Positions 32,779 through 45,659 of a DNA stretch of 64,000 nucleotides are shown one piece after another. The stretch is from assembly GCF_037975245.1 (NCBI RefSeq), contig NC_092569.1:3964001-4028000 (forward strand). Direction: 5' to 3'. This DNA is from Apostichopus japonicus. Lineage: Eukaryota; Echinodermata; Holothuroidea; Aspidochirotida; Stichopodidae. The first letter of the stretch is position 1, and each line of letters starts with the position of its first letter. The notes beneath the pieces are model-generated. The model worked only from the letters and a program-made list of their open reading frames with translations, was not told the origin of the DNA and searched no databases. The position numbers and the translations under genes were made by a program.

Positions 32779-33300
32779 GATTATTAGTCACATCACAAAG
32801 TCATGTGTTGCATATTAAATCTCTGCTAATTACCTAGATGTTTTCACTTTGAAATTGTCAGCAGACGTTATAGAAATTAATTCTGGAGGCAAAGAGTTTC
32901 AATCTGTTACCGTTCTCGAGAAAAAAATATATATATTTGTAATCATCCAATTTGCACAACACCCTAGTTTTCATCATGTCTTCTCAAGGTGACTTTGTCA
33001 AAATGACACATTCATTTCACGATCAAACGATACAGTCAAGACGGTATTCGACAATAATGCCATCGGAATAGCAGATATAGTATACTAGGTGACTATTTTT
33101 ATTGGACGACAGCCGATGCGGGCATGGCCGTATTTGATGGGGTCACTTGTATAGACATTAGGAATACCACGTATTAAGCGACTACGTGCTGTCTGTGTCT
33201 GTGATTTTGTGGGATATTAATATAAGATATTAATATAAGTATGATGAGTGAACCAGACAGAGAGAGGTGGAGAGAAAGACGGAGAGTGGATAAACCGGTT
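32779..33300. other. non-coding, no recognisable feature
   Basis: No coding or repeat structure that I can support. Confidence 0.4.
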
Positions 33301-33308
33301 ATTTCATC

Positions 33309-33640
33309 TCATCTGTCTTCTTCTTGCCCGGTAGAGGCAAATAAGGCCTCCACAGAGCGTCTCCATTCATCTCGGTCGGCAGCTGCGTTTCTGGCCTCAT
33401 TCCAGGATCGCCAACCAGCCCTCTCTCTCTCTTTATCTACTGTCCTGCGCCATGTTGTTTTTGGTCGCCCTCTCTTTCTCCTGCCCTCTGGTGCCCAAGT
33501 CATGCTGATGTTGCTGTCCGGTTGTTTGGGTTTGGGCGCAATATATGCCCAATGAATTTCCATCTTCTTTTCTTAATTTCGATGCTTAGTGGTCCCATTT
33601 TTGCTCTCTTTGGCAGTTCCTTTCGGTTATTTAACATTAG
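33309..33640 (-). pseudogene. 3' fragment of a non-LTR retrotransposon (reverse transcriptase C-terminus)
   Basis: The minus-strand translation gives KKRRWKFIGHILR in one frame and, after a one-base shift near 33505, TWAPEGRRKRGRPKTTW, NEARNAAADRDEWR and ALFASTGQEED in another. This RRW..GH.LR..GRPK.TWRR ending is the C-terminus of RT in common animal LINEs. No palm motif or endonuclease is nearby, so this is a dead 5'-truncated copy. Confidence 0.8.
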
Positions 33641-33699
33641 ATAAAGCAACGTCTCTCGATGAAAGCAGATCAGAATCGATGCTAGCCATATACAACATA

Positions 33700-34110
33700 T
33701 TTTAATAATCATGTCATTACAATTAGATGCATTGCCACGATCATTACAAGATGCATAGCCACAATTATTGCAAGACGTGGTACCCAGCAAATCATTACAA
33801 GATACATTGCCACAAACATACTACAGATGAATTAACCACAATGACAGGAGCTAATTAAAATGATTTATAAGGTAGGAGCGTCTGTGAAGGATATATAATT
33901 CCTATCTACCGTGTTTTATTTCTGCTGGTATATTTATGTATTTATATATAATGTAGTCTGCCTACACTGTAATTTACAACATCTTGTAACTCTAGTTTCA
34001 CGGCGATCATCAGATATTGTATATATAGGTATACTATATTTTATTATTTGCAATACATCTACTTATTGAGCACTCTTGCAGCAGGAAGTGAACAATTGAA
34101 TCTTTGTTTT
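33700..34110. other. non-coding with weak CATTACAAGAT repeats
   Basis: Short repeats of ATTGCCAC..ATTACAAGATGCAT occur at 33720-33820. The stretch 33889-33980 resembles 36756-36844 on the far side of the next element (GGATAT..TTCCT, CGTGTTT.ATT.CTGCTGGTAT, TTTACAAC). Confidence 0.5.
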
Positions 34111-34123
34111 ATATATATATATA

Positions 34124-36187
34124 TGGTCAATTCCATGGTGACTCGCGTGACATTTTTACTAAAATTCCTCTCTATTTGATATCATTAAACAAATAAAGAC
34201 GTTACCTGGGAGAAAAGCATGCATGTAGTCAGTGAAGTACGCCTTAATGCTTACAACAGTAGACAAAAAATATTTATACCTCAAGTATTGGGGGTGAAAT
34301 TGGCGAAAAACTAAACGTGACTCGCGTGACAGTTACTATTAGCAAAAATCAGAATGCACACACAAATGTTCGATTTCTTACGTCTTATTAAAATTTTTCC
34401 AATCACTTTTTATAATCATACCGAAGTTGAAAAACACCTCTATACCTCAATTGCTATGCAACTTTGAAAATATGTTGTAACGCATGAAAATAACGATGAA
34501 GATGTATTGTGACTCGCGTGACAAGAAAACGTGACTCGCGTGACAAGTTCACTTTTCCAATAGTTCTAGACCAAATGCAGTGGTGAATCGAAGGTTTAGA
34601 TCTTGCCTAGTGAAATAAAACATTCATTGGTCTAGAAAGTGTCCAAAGGAGTTTCCCTTGGGAATGTCCAGATGATATTAATGTCCCCGAGTTACTTTCA
34701 TGACTGCAGACAGTAGGTAATATACTGTACGGGTAGTACAGTTGTTCAGGCAATATATCTTGTCAATTAATATTTATAACAATATTTAGTCTGTTGAAGT
34801 CACTCATTTGAAAGTTATAGAAGAAACAGATCTATCAAAATGTGATTCAAATTACCATTCTTATTTGTCATATTTGAATAAACCAAAAGTGTAATATTGA
34901 GAAAATACATTCGCTCATAGGATTTTGGGAATGAATGAGCAGTTAAAACCTTAAGGTTGTCAAGTCATAGCACATGGCATTGCCAGATAAAAATATAGAT
35001 TATGTTTTTGTATATTACTAAAAAATCAATGACATGTGCTAACTTTCCAAATGTGGTGATAAAATAGGCATTATATTGCGAATAAATATTCATGATTTTA
35101 AATTCTGACATTTCAAATGAAATTATTATAATTAGTTGCATTATGTGTGCCCATATTATTCAAGTTGCCTAATTAAAGGGGAATTCATATATGATATCTT
35201 TAATCAGTGATTCATTCATCAAACTATAACATCCCTGTAATTTTCACACAGTAAATAGGTAGAAACACTATCTTGATTTGACGTGACTCGCGTGACGTGA
35301 CTCGCGTGACATTCGTAAAGGGTGATTTTCTGCAAAATTTGAATATCTTCTGAAAAGGAAAATTCAGTAATCCTTTTGGTATCTATGTGAAGACTTGATA
35401 TTCAATATTTAGAGTAAAACTTTTGTGCAGGCAAGGAGAAAAAAACAAAAACAGTCAATTTTGTAACTCACGTGACAGTAAATGGAGGGTGTTTACTGTT
35501 TTCAATTTACCACTGTTGTCTAATGCCTTGATGTCAAAGTAAAATTGAAGCTATTAAGTGAGCACTATGCTATAGCAAATATAATTAGTCCAACACACAG
35601 TACATAGGTAGAAACACTATCTTGAATTGACGTGACTCGCGTGACGTGACTCGCGTGACATTCGTAAAGGGTGATTTTCCGCAAAATTTGAATATCTTCT
35701 GGAAAGGAAAATTCAGTAATCCTTTTGGTATCTATGTGAAGACTTGATATTCATTATTTGGAGTAAAAGTCTTGTGCAGGCAAGGAGAAAAAAAAAAACA
35801 GTAAATTTTGTGACTCGCGTGACAGTAAATCGCGGGTGTTTTCAATTCACCACTATGGTCTAATGCCTTGATGTCAAAAAAAAATTGAAGCTATTAAGTG
35901 AGCACTATGCCATATAACAAATATAATTAGTCCATAAAACTGATGATACCTATGATTACTATGTACAAATCTGCACAAAATGAAATTTCACTGTATTTTT
36001 CATAATTTAGTTACTACGGGAACCATTTGTTATTACCGACCCCATAATCAAACAAATAATGTTTCGGGGGTGAAAAAATTATTTTTAGTAACTACAAGTA
36101 TTCTATTTATTGGAAACTTATACAATTTTAATGTAAAATGATTTTAAATTTTTTGGTATGATGTTGACCTTATCATGGAATTGACCA
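34124..36187. mobile_element. unclassified 2.06-kb inverted-terminus element in TA repeats
   Basis: The ends are perfect inverted repeats TGGTCAATTCCATG (34124-34137) and CATGGAATTGACCA (36174-36187). Both abut (TA)n, extending the palindrome outward as TATATA. Inside there is no frame above 60 codons. It holds nine exact copies of GTGACTCGCGTGAC (34138, 34317, 34509, 34531, 35283, 35297, 35632, 35646, 35810) and one variant at 35463, plus a direct duplication of about 349 bp. The structure suggests a non-autonomous DNA transposon that targets TA tracts. I cannot assign a superfamily. Confidence 0.65.
35245..35940. repeat. 349-bp direct duplication inside the element
   Basis: Two units start near 35245 and 35594. 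Both read GGTAGAAACACTATCTTGA, then a tandem pair of GTGACTCGCGTGAC, ATTCGTAAAGGGTGATTTTC, GCAGGCAAGGAGAAAAA and TGACAGTAAAT. They differ by a few substitutions only. Confidence 0.9.
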
Positions 36188-37309
<1,122 letters not shown>

Positions 37310-38211
37310 ATGGCGCTCTTCTCTTATTATCAATATCTCCGATCGAATGTCATTTTAGTAGCCTGCACAGCTATGTGGTTATTGTGGGCATTTTATTCCA
37401 ATCCTTGTGCAACAATTGAAGATACTGAAGACAGCGCGGGAATGGTTAAAATAGTAACACTAACCACGGAGAAAACAGATCATTACCAAATATTCTTTTT
37501 CCAGTTTGACTCTCTGCGGCAGCCTGCAACTAACGGTGTCACATTTACTAACAATTCAGTTACAATTGCTATCCATGGCAGTCCGAATAATTTACACTAT
37601 TTACCAGGACTAGTTGAGCGATGGACTGGTCCAATATCAGTAGCTGTAATCAGCATCCCAGCTGAATTTCAGATGACACTAAGTTTTATACATAGGCTTG
37701 CCGAATGTTATCCCGATATCTCAAGACGAGTACGATTTCAACTAGCCCAACCAATTCATACTTCATCCAACATCACTGTCCCGAGCTTCAATCGAAGCAT
37801 CGCAATTTCCTGTAGAAGTCTCCACGAAAGTTTACAGGCTCAATTCAATTCAACCAAGAATTTTGCACAGACGTCTCTGCCTTTTCCTAATAACTTTCTG
37901 AGAAACTTAGCTCGGTCTGACGCCATGACTAACTATATTCTTTCCGTTGACATGGACGTGTTGCCTAGTGTCGGGCTCTACTCGCAAACAGCAAAATTCC
38001 TGAAACGTTGGGGAGGACTAAAAAACTTAAAGAAGACAGCTCTAGTTCTGCCCATTTTTGAAAGTGAAGAAAAAGGAAGAGATATCCCTCAGGCAAAGAG
38101 AGATCTGATAGTTGCTATACCACAGGGTGCTGTGCGAGATTATCACATTCTAGACTGTCCCAAATGCCACTCACCGACCAATAGCATGGCAGGTGGTTAG
38201 CTGAAGTTGAG
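37310..38211 (+). CDS. B4GAT1: B4GAT1-like exon 1 (with frameshift near 38183)
   Basis: ATG at 37310. The frame runs through CPKCHSPTN and then meets TAG at 38198. The last 27 bases before the donor at 38212 make sense only two bases out of frame (RWLAEVE). Confidence 0.8.
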
Positions 38212-41200
38212 GTAACTATACATACTGTGGGTTCAATATCTATGTATGCTATATTGTAGCGAGTCGTTTCATTTTATTTACGGTCGAGTCGAGTGAAAAC
38301 CAGTGGCTTTTCTGACTCGAGTCGATCCATTGGCTCGAGTCACTTAAAAGACTACACACATAATTAGGAACCGCATCGAAATAGTATAAGTTCTGAATCG
38401 TATGATTGATTTTGTGGCTGGGTAAGGGATCTATACGTAAATGAGGAATCGCTTCCCTTTTGAGAATTTTTTTTTTTTTGTATGATTAATGCTGCTTTAT
38501 TCGAGCCGTTTGCTTCTTTGTTTTCTTAAGATTTTGTTTTAGTGATCCTCCAAATTATTTTAATGACAGTTATGGATCACGAACCACAATTTGAATACCA
38601 GCTGGACCAGGAGTGTTTGCCTATATAGATATGCAGTTATAAGCATAATCAAAATTCATCCATTTCATTTAGTGATTTGAACTTTATGCAGTACTAAGCT
38701 AATTTCGATTGATTTCTAATGTATAAGCTTCCTGGCGTTTATTTATATGTATTTATTCTTCAATAAATTTATTCAAGATCAAATGATTCTCGATGGGAGC
38801 CTTCTTGTACCTCCTGAACATCCGTAAATTTTTGCTATGCTAACCTTTCAACCTTAATTTACATACTTAACTTCCTTCGTATAGGCTCAAGCACGGAATA
38901 CTGTATCGGTAGTGTACACAGTTAACTACGACGATCTTTGGATACCTTCTGAAGTTACAACATGGGAACCATTTGTTATCACTCATAAAAGTTCTCCATT
39001 CTACGATGAGCGATTTTATCAATTTGGCTTTGACCGGATAAGTTACGTAAGTAACTGTACTAGCTGGTGTAAAGTATGTAGTGGTCTATATAGTGATGTG
39101 TACTGCAGTTATGTAGGCCTATACATTGATGTAATTGTGTATCAGTTCTGTTCAGGCGCGTATCCAGGGGGGGCGTTGGGGGCGCGCGCCCCCCGGGTAA
39201 GAAAAAGAGGAGAGAAAAAAAAGAGAAGAAAAAAGGAAAAAAGAGGGGAAAAAAGAGGAGGAGGAGAGGAAGGAAGGGAAAAGAAGAAAGAGAAAGAAAG
39301 AGAGAAAAAGGAGAAAAGGAGGGAGTAAAAGAAAAACGCCAAGACACCGGGAAGAGAAAGAGGAACAGTGACATCATTACAGCGCTTATCCCTATCATAT
39401 ACACAGGGTAGCCAGTGACGGATCAAGGATTTCGGAAGGGGCGTGTGCCTCACCCTACCCCTTACACCGACAACTCCAGTTTTGACGTTTCCCTTTTTCC
39501 TCTCTCACTCATGATCTATATATATATACTATATATGGTCTATCGTAACGCGTGTGTGTTTATACGCCTTAAAAAATTGTAGAATTGTGCTATGAACCAA
39601 CTGTGGCTGGTCTCGAACTCGACCGTGTCGTCAGGGAACATGACGCATTTCGGGAAGGGGGCGACCACCACCCCCCCCCCCACCCCCTTCAGCATATTTT
39701 TTATGATATCGCTAGTAATTTCAAAATAGAAAGTGCTTAGATGCAACTTACAAGGCCTGGGAAGTGTCATTTCCAGCGATCCGGGAGGCATTTTCGGCCA
39801 AAATTTTCTTGTACGCTTCGCGCCAATTTATGGTGGCGCTACGCTTAGATAATTTGCCTACAGGCTTCGCCCCTCCCTTGGTAAATTCCTCGCTACGCGA
39901 CTGTTCGAATTTTTAAAGCCTAACAGCAGATATCACATCATATCAGTGAGCATGAAAATGGCGTTCCAGGATGAACAGCCTCAAAACTGTCCGACTTTGC
40001 CCGAAAAATACCCAAAAATTTTCGCAAAAATTTTCGCGCGCGTTCAACATGTTAATGTCAATATCATATAAGCAAGCATCGGTTATTAAATCGCATGCCA
40101 TCGTGTACCGTACGGTCCGTAAAAGTTGCGCAGTATACCGCGGGATGCTAATGTAAACAACGAAATGTCTTATGTAGATGGAGAAAAAGCATGGAGGTCC
40201 AATTATGTCAAAACTCTCTTTTACATTAGTAATGGCGAATTAGGGGCTGCAGCCCCCCCCCCCCCCTCCAACGCCTATGTGTGTAGTGTTCGGTTTCGGA
40301 AATATCTCCTATTTTTTCATTTCCTTCAACCAAGTTTTATTATAGCCGTTATAAGAGGTTTCAATATTTGTATACCAATAAATTAACTGTGTCTGAATTT
40401 TCGAAAATTTCTGACCAACATTCTTCATCACACTTCCCTCTACTCGTGCAATTTTGACCGGTTTGTTAGGGGTTCAAGGAGGTTTTCTATATTGGTTGTC
40501 CATAGATGACATTTTGTGCAACATTATGGGTATGTTTTGAAGTGAGTTTATTCACGAGAAATGCGATTTTTCAAATTCTGAACAAATAATGGGCTTAAAA
40601 CATTGAAAAGTGGGGCTGTCGGGTATTGTGGGCCGCTACGTAGAATCACCTACAAAAGCAATGATCCACAGGAGATGCGATGAGGTCGAACATGATGTGT
40701 GACTGGTGACAATCTTCAAAAAGGTTATGGATGGAAAAAAAATATTGGGAAATACTTGGTTCTCAGGCAAAAAGTGTACATCTGGTTGGTCATTTTCAAG
40801 CCCGAGAATTGCCATTTCCGGTGATCTGGGTGGTATCAAAACCAGAAATTTTCTTGTACGCTGCGCGCCAACCGATGGTGGCGCTCCGCTTAGATAGTAA
40901 TTCGCGCCCCCCCCCCCGGGTTAGAAAATCCTGGATACGCCCCTGCTGTTGGTAATGATATTGAGTTTTCCAAATCATCATCGGTAGGCAACAAAATGCC
41001 CTGAGATTTTGGCAATAATCCATAGCCAGATGAAATCAGTATTAATTCCCGGTTGTGGCTACAATAACTAAACCAGCAAAGAATAGGCCTATATCAAGCA
41101 CGAAAACGCTATTTTATATTCTAAATAACCAAATTTTGACGATCGAGAGCAACCTTGTATTGTTATTCCAAACGGCAAAGAGGGAGATTTAGCATGCGGC

Positions 41201-42808
41201 AGATGGGTCCGGGCCCAGGGTCATTGTCTATAGGACCCCAAACGTAGAAGGCGATAAAGACAAAATTGTGAGGACGGAAAGGGGAAGGGAAGGCACAGTG
41301 GCGCTTTTCATTCGAGGAGCCATTCCGGCTTCCCGTCGCAGAATACCGTGATCTCGTTTCCTTGATAATTCATCTTTTTGGACTTTTCCTGAATAATTGT
41401 TTTCTTGATTAGTTTGCGACATGAAAAGCCTTGTCGAACTTTCGTATTTTCATATTGAATATTCGTCTTTATTTATATATTCTCTCGCGAATTTGACTTT
41501 CATATCGAATTTTCAATGTTTTTTCCTCGAAATTTCGAGTGTCTGGATACCATAATTTGGACTCTCTGTCTTATTGTCATTTTTCTCAAAATTTTGACTT
41601 CGAAATTTCAAGATCATACAGCTGTATCTCGACTTACCACCTTTTATCTTTTGGTTTAAAAAAACAAAACATCGAAACTAAACTGTCGAAATTTGATGTT
41701 TACATGCATGTATAAGATTTTACCTTTTACTTTAATAGTTACAAAAAAAGGTGTAATTGCAGCTATTGTTGGTTTGGCACTATGACTTTTGTTACAAACT
41801 GGAGCAGTAGGATCCTAGCTTGTACAAGTATACATTTCTGTGTGCAGTTTGTGTACCGTGTAATGTACATGGAACTAATGTACTGCCTTGAAATATCCAC
41901 ACAAAAAAAAAAATGGAAAAAAAAGGTTGTGGGATTCTATAAGACTCCCACACAGATAAAAAACAAAGCTCCAGGGGCCGACGTGTACATGTGTAATTAA
42001 TTACGGTAGTTAATTAAATTCCTTGCTATTAATGATAACAACGTCGGTGACGACTTCATGTGAAAACGGGAGCCCGCTTTTAAGAAAAAAAAAACGAGGG
42101 CGACGTGTTCATGTGTAATTAATTACGGTAGTTAATTAAATTCCTTGCTATTAACGATAACAGCGTCGGTGACGACCTCGTGTGAAAACGCTTTAAAAAA
42201 ATTAATAATAATAATAAAAAATAAAATAAAAAAACGCGGGCTCCCGAAAAGAAACCCTGGAAAACGGGGGCTCTGAAACGACTCCCGAGGTCTTGGACTC
42301 CCGAAAGGGGGGGGGGGGGGGGGTTGAAGTAGGACGACATATACCACTGACTACTAACATAGCTACTAACATAAATAAAGAGATATTTGGAATTACACAG
42401 AAACTGAGTTACTTATGTTATAACTTGACAATTCATTATTTAAATTTTGTTGAGAAAATCGTTTTCGTTTGTCTTGGTTTGCACACTTTGAATGTTATTA
42501 TAAATATAACTAAATATGTCTGGTAAAATTGTAAATCATAAATTTGACAAAAAAATCGCCAATCAAGCTGAATGATGACGTCACTTCCTTTTCATTTTTC
42601 TCACTCTCCTCAGACGTGCGAATTAAACATGGCTGGCTTTCAATTTGACGTGCTGCATCCGGGCTTTCTTATCCACCAAGGGCTTAAATTTCTCACAGAT
42701 CTGACGCCAGAAAAAATAGCTGAGAATGCCACAAACTTCAAAATCTACCAGCGGCTTGTGGGAGAACTTAAGCTGAAGTATCCCTTTTCAGAAGGAAAGT
42801 GTTTATAA
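37310..42808 (+). CDS. B4GAT1: B4GAT1-like glucuronyltransferase (GT49), 3 exons, frameshifted
   Basis: Type II Golgi enzyme that in vertebrates adds glucuronic acid to xylose, priming LARGE-dependent matriglycan on alpha-dystroglycan. Exons: 37310-38211, 38885-39046, 42614-42808 (TAA). Together about 418 codons, close to the 415 of human B4GAT1. A signal anchor lies at residues 13-28 (VILVACTAMWLLWAFY). GT49 features are VTIAIHGS, HYLPGLVERWTGPISVAV, LRNLARSDAMTNYILSVD and DMD at 214-216 (metal-binding DxD). Later exons give EPFVITHKSSPFYDERF and GFQFDVLHPGFLIHQGLKF. Exons 2 and 3 join in phase 0. Exon 1 as read stops at 38198, while the donor GAG|GTAACT at 38211 is in phase 0 only in another frame reading HGRWLAEVE. 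An indel near 38183 therefore separates the two frames. This is either a decaying gene or a sequence error. Confidence 0.8.
38212..38884 (+). other. B4GAT1-like intron 1
   Basis: GT-AG intron of 673 bp, AT-rich, without recognisable insertions. Confidence 0.7.
38885..39046 (+). CDS. B4GAT1: B4GAT1-like exon 2
   Basis: 54 codons, phase 0 at both ends: AQARNTVSVVYTVNYDDLW, EPFVITHKSSPFYDERFYQF and GFDRISY. Acceptor TATAG, donor GTAAGT. Confidence 0.85.
39153..40281. mobile_element. nest of hAT-like MITE remnants in B4GAT1-like intron 2
   Basis: A CAGGCGCGTATCCAGG terminus opens at 39153, followed by a purine-rich AGAAAAAGAGG stretch to about 39370. A family A relative (AACTTACAAGGCCTGGGAAG, GGTGGCGCTACG) spans about 39650-39903 and ends TACGCGACTG. 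A family B relative (TTGCCCGAAAAATA, poly-C, ACGCCTATG) spans about 39955-40281. No flanking pair of duplications is clear, so boundaries are approximate. Confidence 0.65.
40300..40945 (+). mobile_element. hAT-like element family C, copy 1
   Basis: Near-identical to the reverse complement of 43550-44220 over about 600 bp (AATTTTCGAAAATTTCTGAC, GACCTCATCGCATCTCC and its complement, GGATGGAAAAAAAATATTGG). It ends in the hAT-type terminus GGATACGCCCCTG at 40945. The left terminus is lost or obscured by nesting. Confidence 0.7.
40950..41970 (+). other. B4GAT1-like intron 2, unremarkable part
   Basis: AT-rich intron sequence with many TTCGAAATTT words and no exon. Confidence 0.5.
41975..42195. 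repeat. tandem duplication, 120-bp unit
   Basis: GACGTGTACATGTGTAATTA at about 41980 recurs 120 bases later as GACGTGTTCATGTGTAATTA. Both are followed by CGGTAGTTAATTAAATTCC, CGTCGGTGACGAC and TGTGAAAACG. Confidence 0.85.
42614..42808 (+). CDS. B4GAT1: B4GAT1-like exon 3 (last)
   Basis: 65 codons including TAA: TCELNMAGFQFDVLHPGF, LIHQGLKF and YQRLVGELKLKYP. Acceptor TCCTCAG. AATAAA at 42953-42958 is a plausible poly(A) signal. The exon lies between two inverted copies of the family C repeat. Confidence 0.85.
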   Translation, partial: TCELNMAGFQFDVLHPGFLIHQGLKFLTDLTPEKIAENATNFKIYQRLVGELKLKYPFSEGKCL

Positions 42809-42958
42809 AATTTAGAGTGGTTAGGACGTGCGCGCCCGTCAAACACAGTTGGATGGGACATAGGTCCCCGCGAGGAATACTAGCTCAGAAACATAGGACT
42901 GGAGAATGCTTGTACAACATCTATTAACAGGCTCTTTTAATGGACTAATGGAAATAAA

Positions 42959-43549
42959 ATCTTACCGTTGCAGGGTGGGGGGATGGTGAGGGGTGGCGGA
43001 AGGGAGTGAAGTTTGTCGGTAAATATGCATAAAAATATAACAGTTTGATTACATAACAATATCTACATTACTACAGCCTACGGTTAGGCCTACATCCTTT
43101 CCTTATCAGGTGAACTAGTGCTTTGAACTATTATTTGAACTTTTTCTTAAATTTATATTCAACCTGGTTTTATTTCTATTTTATGACAATTTACCGTTTT
43201 TAAAAGTGAATAGAAGATACGTAAAGCGACACTTAAAAGGAGACACAAAACTCAACCACTATAATTCCCATCGGTAGTATGCATGTGACAGCCATTACGT
43301 ACTGCAATGAACTTCCCATCAGTTGCAAGATATAACAGATTTAAATGTTCCTTCATATACAATTTGGGCCTTTAAAAAAAAATGTTTTATTTTTTTTTTT
43401 TTTACAATTTGGGGACTTGATCATGTCTAAATATGAGATCGTCGAGTCACATGTGTTTGTTTGTTGTTTTTTGGTTAAAGTTGTTATAATGTTTGTGTTC
43501 TTCAATGTCTGAGATGAGTTTGCAAAATACTGCTGCATTATGATCTAAT
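42959..43549. other. non-coding, no recognisable feature
   Basis: Only a T-rich tract at about 43375-43405 is notable. Confidence 0.45.
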
Positions 43550-44265
43550 CAGGGGCGGCTATTTGTTTCAAATATTGGGGGGCGGGGGACATTTGCTTGG
43601 GCGCAGGATTTTCTAACCCGGGGGGCGCGAATTACTATCAAAGCGGAGCGCCACCATTGGATGGCGCGCAGCGTACAAGAAAATTTCTGGTTTTGATAGC
43701 CCCCCAGATCACCGGAAATGGCACTTCTCGGCTTGAAAATGACCAACCAGATGTACACTTTTGCCTGGGAACCAAGTTTTCCCAATAGTTTTTTTTTTCA
43801 TCCATAACCTTTTTCAAGATTGTCACCAGTCACACATCATGTTCGACCTCATCGCATCTCCTGTGGATCATTGCTTTTGTAGGTAATACTATGTTACGGC
43901 CCACAATACCCGTCAGCCCCATTTTTCAAGGTTTTAATTTGTTTTTATATGTTCAGAATTTGAAAAATAAATTCACTTCAAAACATACCCATACGGTTGC
44001 ACAAAATTTCATCTATGGACAACCAATATAGAAAAAAAAACCTTCAACCCCTCACAGACCGGTCAAAATTGCACGAGTAGAGGGAAGTATGATGAAGAAT
44101 GTTGGTCAGGGAATTTTCGAAAATTCAGACACAGTAAATTTATTGGTGTACAAATATTAAAACCTCTTATAACGGCTACTATAAAACTTCGATATCATAA
44201 AAAAATACAAAATATGCTCGAGGGGTGGGGCGGTCTCCATTTTCGCCCCCCTGGCTACGCGCCTG
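43550..44265 (-). mobile_element. hAT-like element family C, copy 2
   Basis: 716 bp with termini CAGGGGCGGC and GGCTACGCGCCTG, in inverted orientation relative to copy 1 at 40300-40945. The flanking octamers GATCTAAT and CGGTTAGA do not match, so the target duplication has decayed or the ends have rearranged. No transposase frame. Confidence 0.75.
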
Positions 44266-45656
44266 CGGTTAGAAATCTTGTAGGGAACAGGCCAAATGGA
44301 AACCCAGTGAACCCATATCGATGTGGATCATATATGATTGTACGTACTTACACTCATACACAAGAGATGTACAGACCTTATGATAATAATCATGAGTGAC
44401 AACATGCTATACGGTCACAGGTCAAAGACACGACCACGGAGAGTCATTTACATCATGCAGCATGTGTTGGATGAAGTTTTAGCCACCGCCAAATATGATT
44501 TGGATAAATAATCTCACGCATTATTTTCTATTTATAGCCACAAAAAAAAACTATGTCACCAAATATTGGGGGGATATTAGATACTATATCCCCCACCTAA
44601 AATATTGGGGTGACATACAGGGTGGCATTGGTCAGTGACAACGCTGTTAATATTTTATACCTCGAAAATTATGCAAAGCAAAAATAGAGAAAAGTGACAT
44701 GGTGGATGTTAAAATGTAGTTATTCAGCAGTGATTAAACAATAACATGAGTCACTAGTTTTAACTGTGTGGTTATAGGAATTCCTACTTGTGGTGTATTC
44801 GAACTTCATTCGAACTTCATCTGTGGTATCACACCACGGTTGCCAGAAGTTTAATTTTGGTTGAAGAGCAACCCCGTAAAAAATATAAAATAAGAACTTA
44901 AAACTTCAACAGACATAAAGGAATTACAGTAACCCAATCGGCAACCATTAATAGTATTCTTAGCTGTTTGGCAGATAGATTTCAATGTGAATATTGTGTT
45001 AAGTTGGACAATTGATTGAGTTAGCAATAATTGTAACAACATAACATTTGACAATAGGCCTTTACTTTGTTTTCGCATTTTGCGTTAATCGCCTCCCCTC
45101 TCTCGTATGAGGTTGCTCGTTGACCCAGAATGTTTGCTCATGTCAACTTCTTACCACAACAAAAAATCGGGCTCGGTCTGTTGTGAGTCGCGGTCGTAGC
45201 AAATCTTTATATCTATAATTGGTCAGTCTATGAAAAAGGCTTCCCACGCTTTCGCGCGCTTAGCATATGATTCAATACATACATTTAATAACTGGGATTC
45301 CCCAGCCAGTTGGGGAGCGGACCACACGACGGAGACAGCGGCCTCAGCTTTAACTGTATTTCCAGACAAATATCCCGGAAAGGTATAATCTTTGACTCAA
45401 AAGTCATGTTCAGTAAGCCAAAGATAGATAAGAATTTCACCTGTTGTTAATTTCATAAGGTGTAACAAGGGGCTAATGTTTCGACCAAATTGCATGCGTA
45501 TGTTGAACTATTGTAATTTGTAGCCGCCTGAGGCCTAAGGTAGCTAAGCACTGCATTATAGAGTAACGCTAGGCCTAGGAATCCTAGTGCTAGCCTAAGT
45601 CTGGTAGGCCCCATAGGGCTTGATCGATGTCCACACAAATCGCCCAAAGGGCTGTT
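44266..45656. other. non-coding, no recognisable gene
   Basis: Contains an imperfect inverted repeat GTCACCAAATATTGGGG / ATATTGGGGTGAC near 44555-44625. Short open stretches are not supported as genes. Confidence 0.4.
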
Positions 45657-45659
45657 GAC

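Noticed and set aside
39060-39453. Low-complexity frames rich in K/E/R or F/S/L
   Set aside because: They come from a purine-rich stretch next to a MITE terminus in the B4GAT1-like intron.
39153-40945. One 1.8-kb hAT element with termini CAGGCGCGTA..TACGCCCCTG and a CTGTT duplication
   Set aside because: The shared flank is only 5 bp where hAT makes 8, and the interior holds remnants of at least three families. A nest of fragments is more likely.
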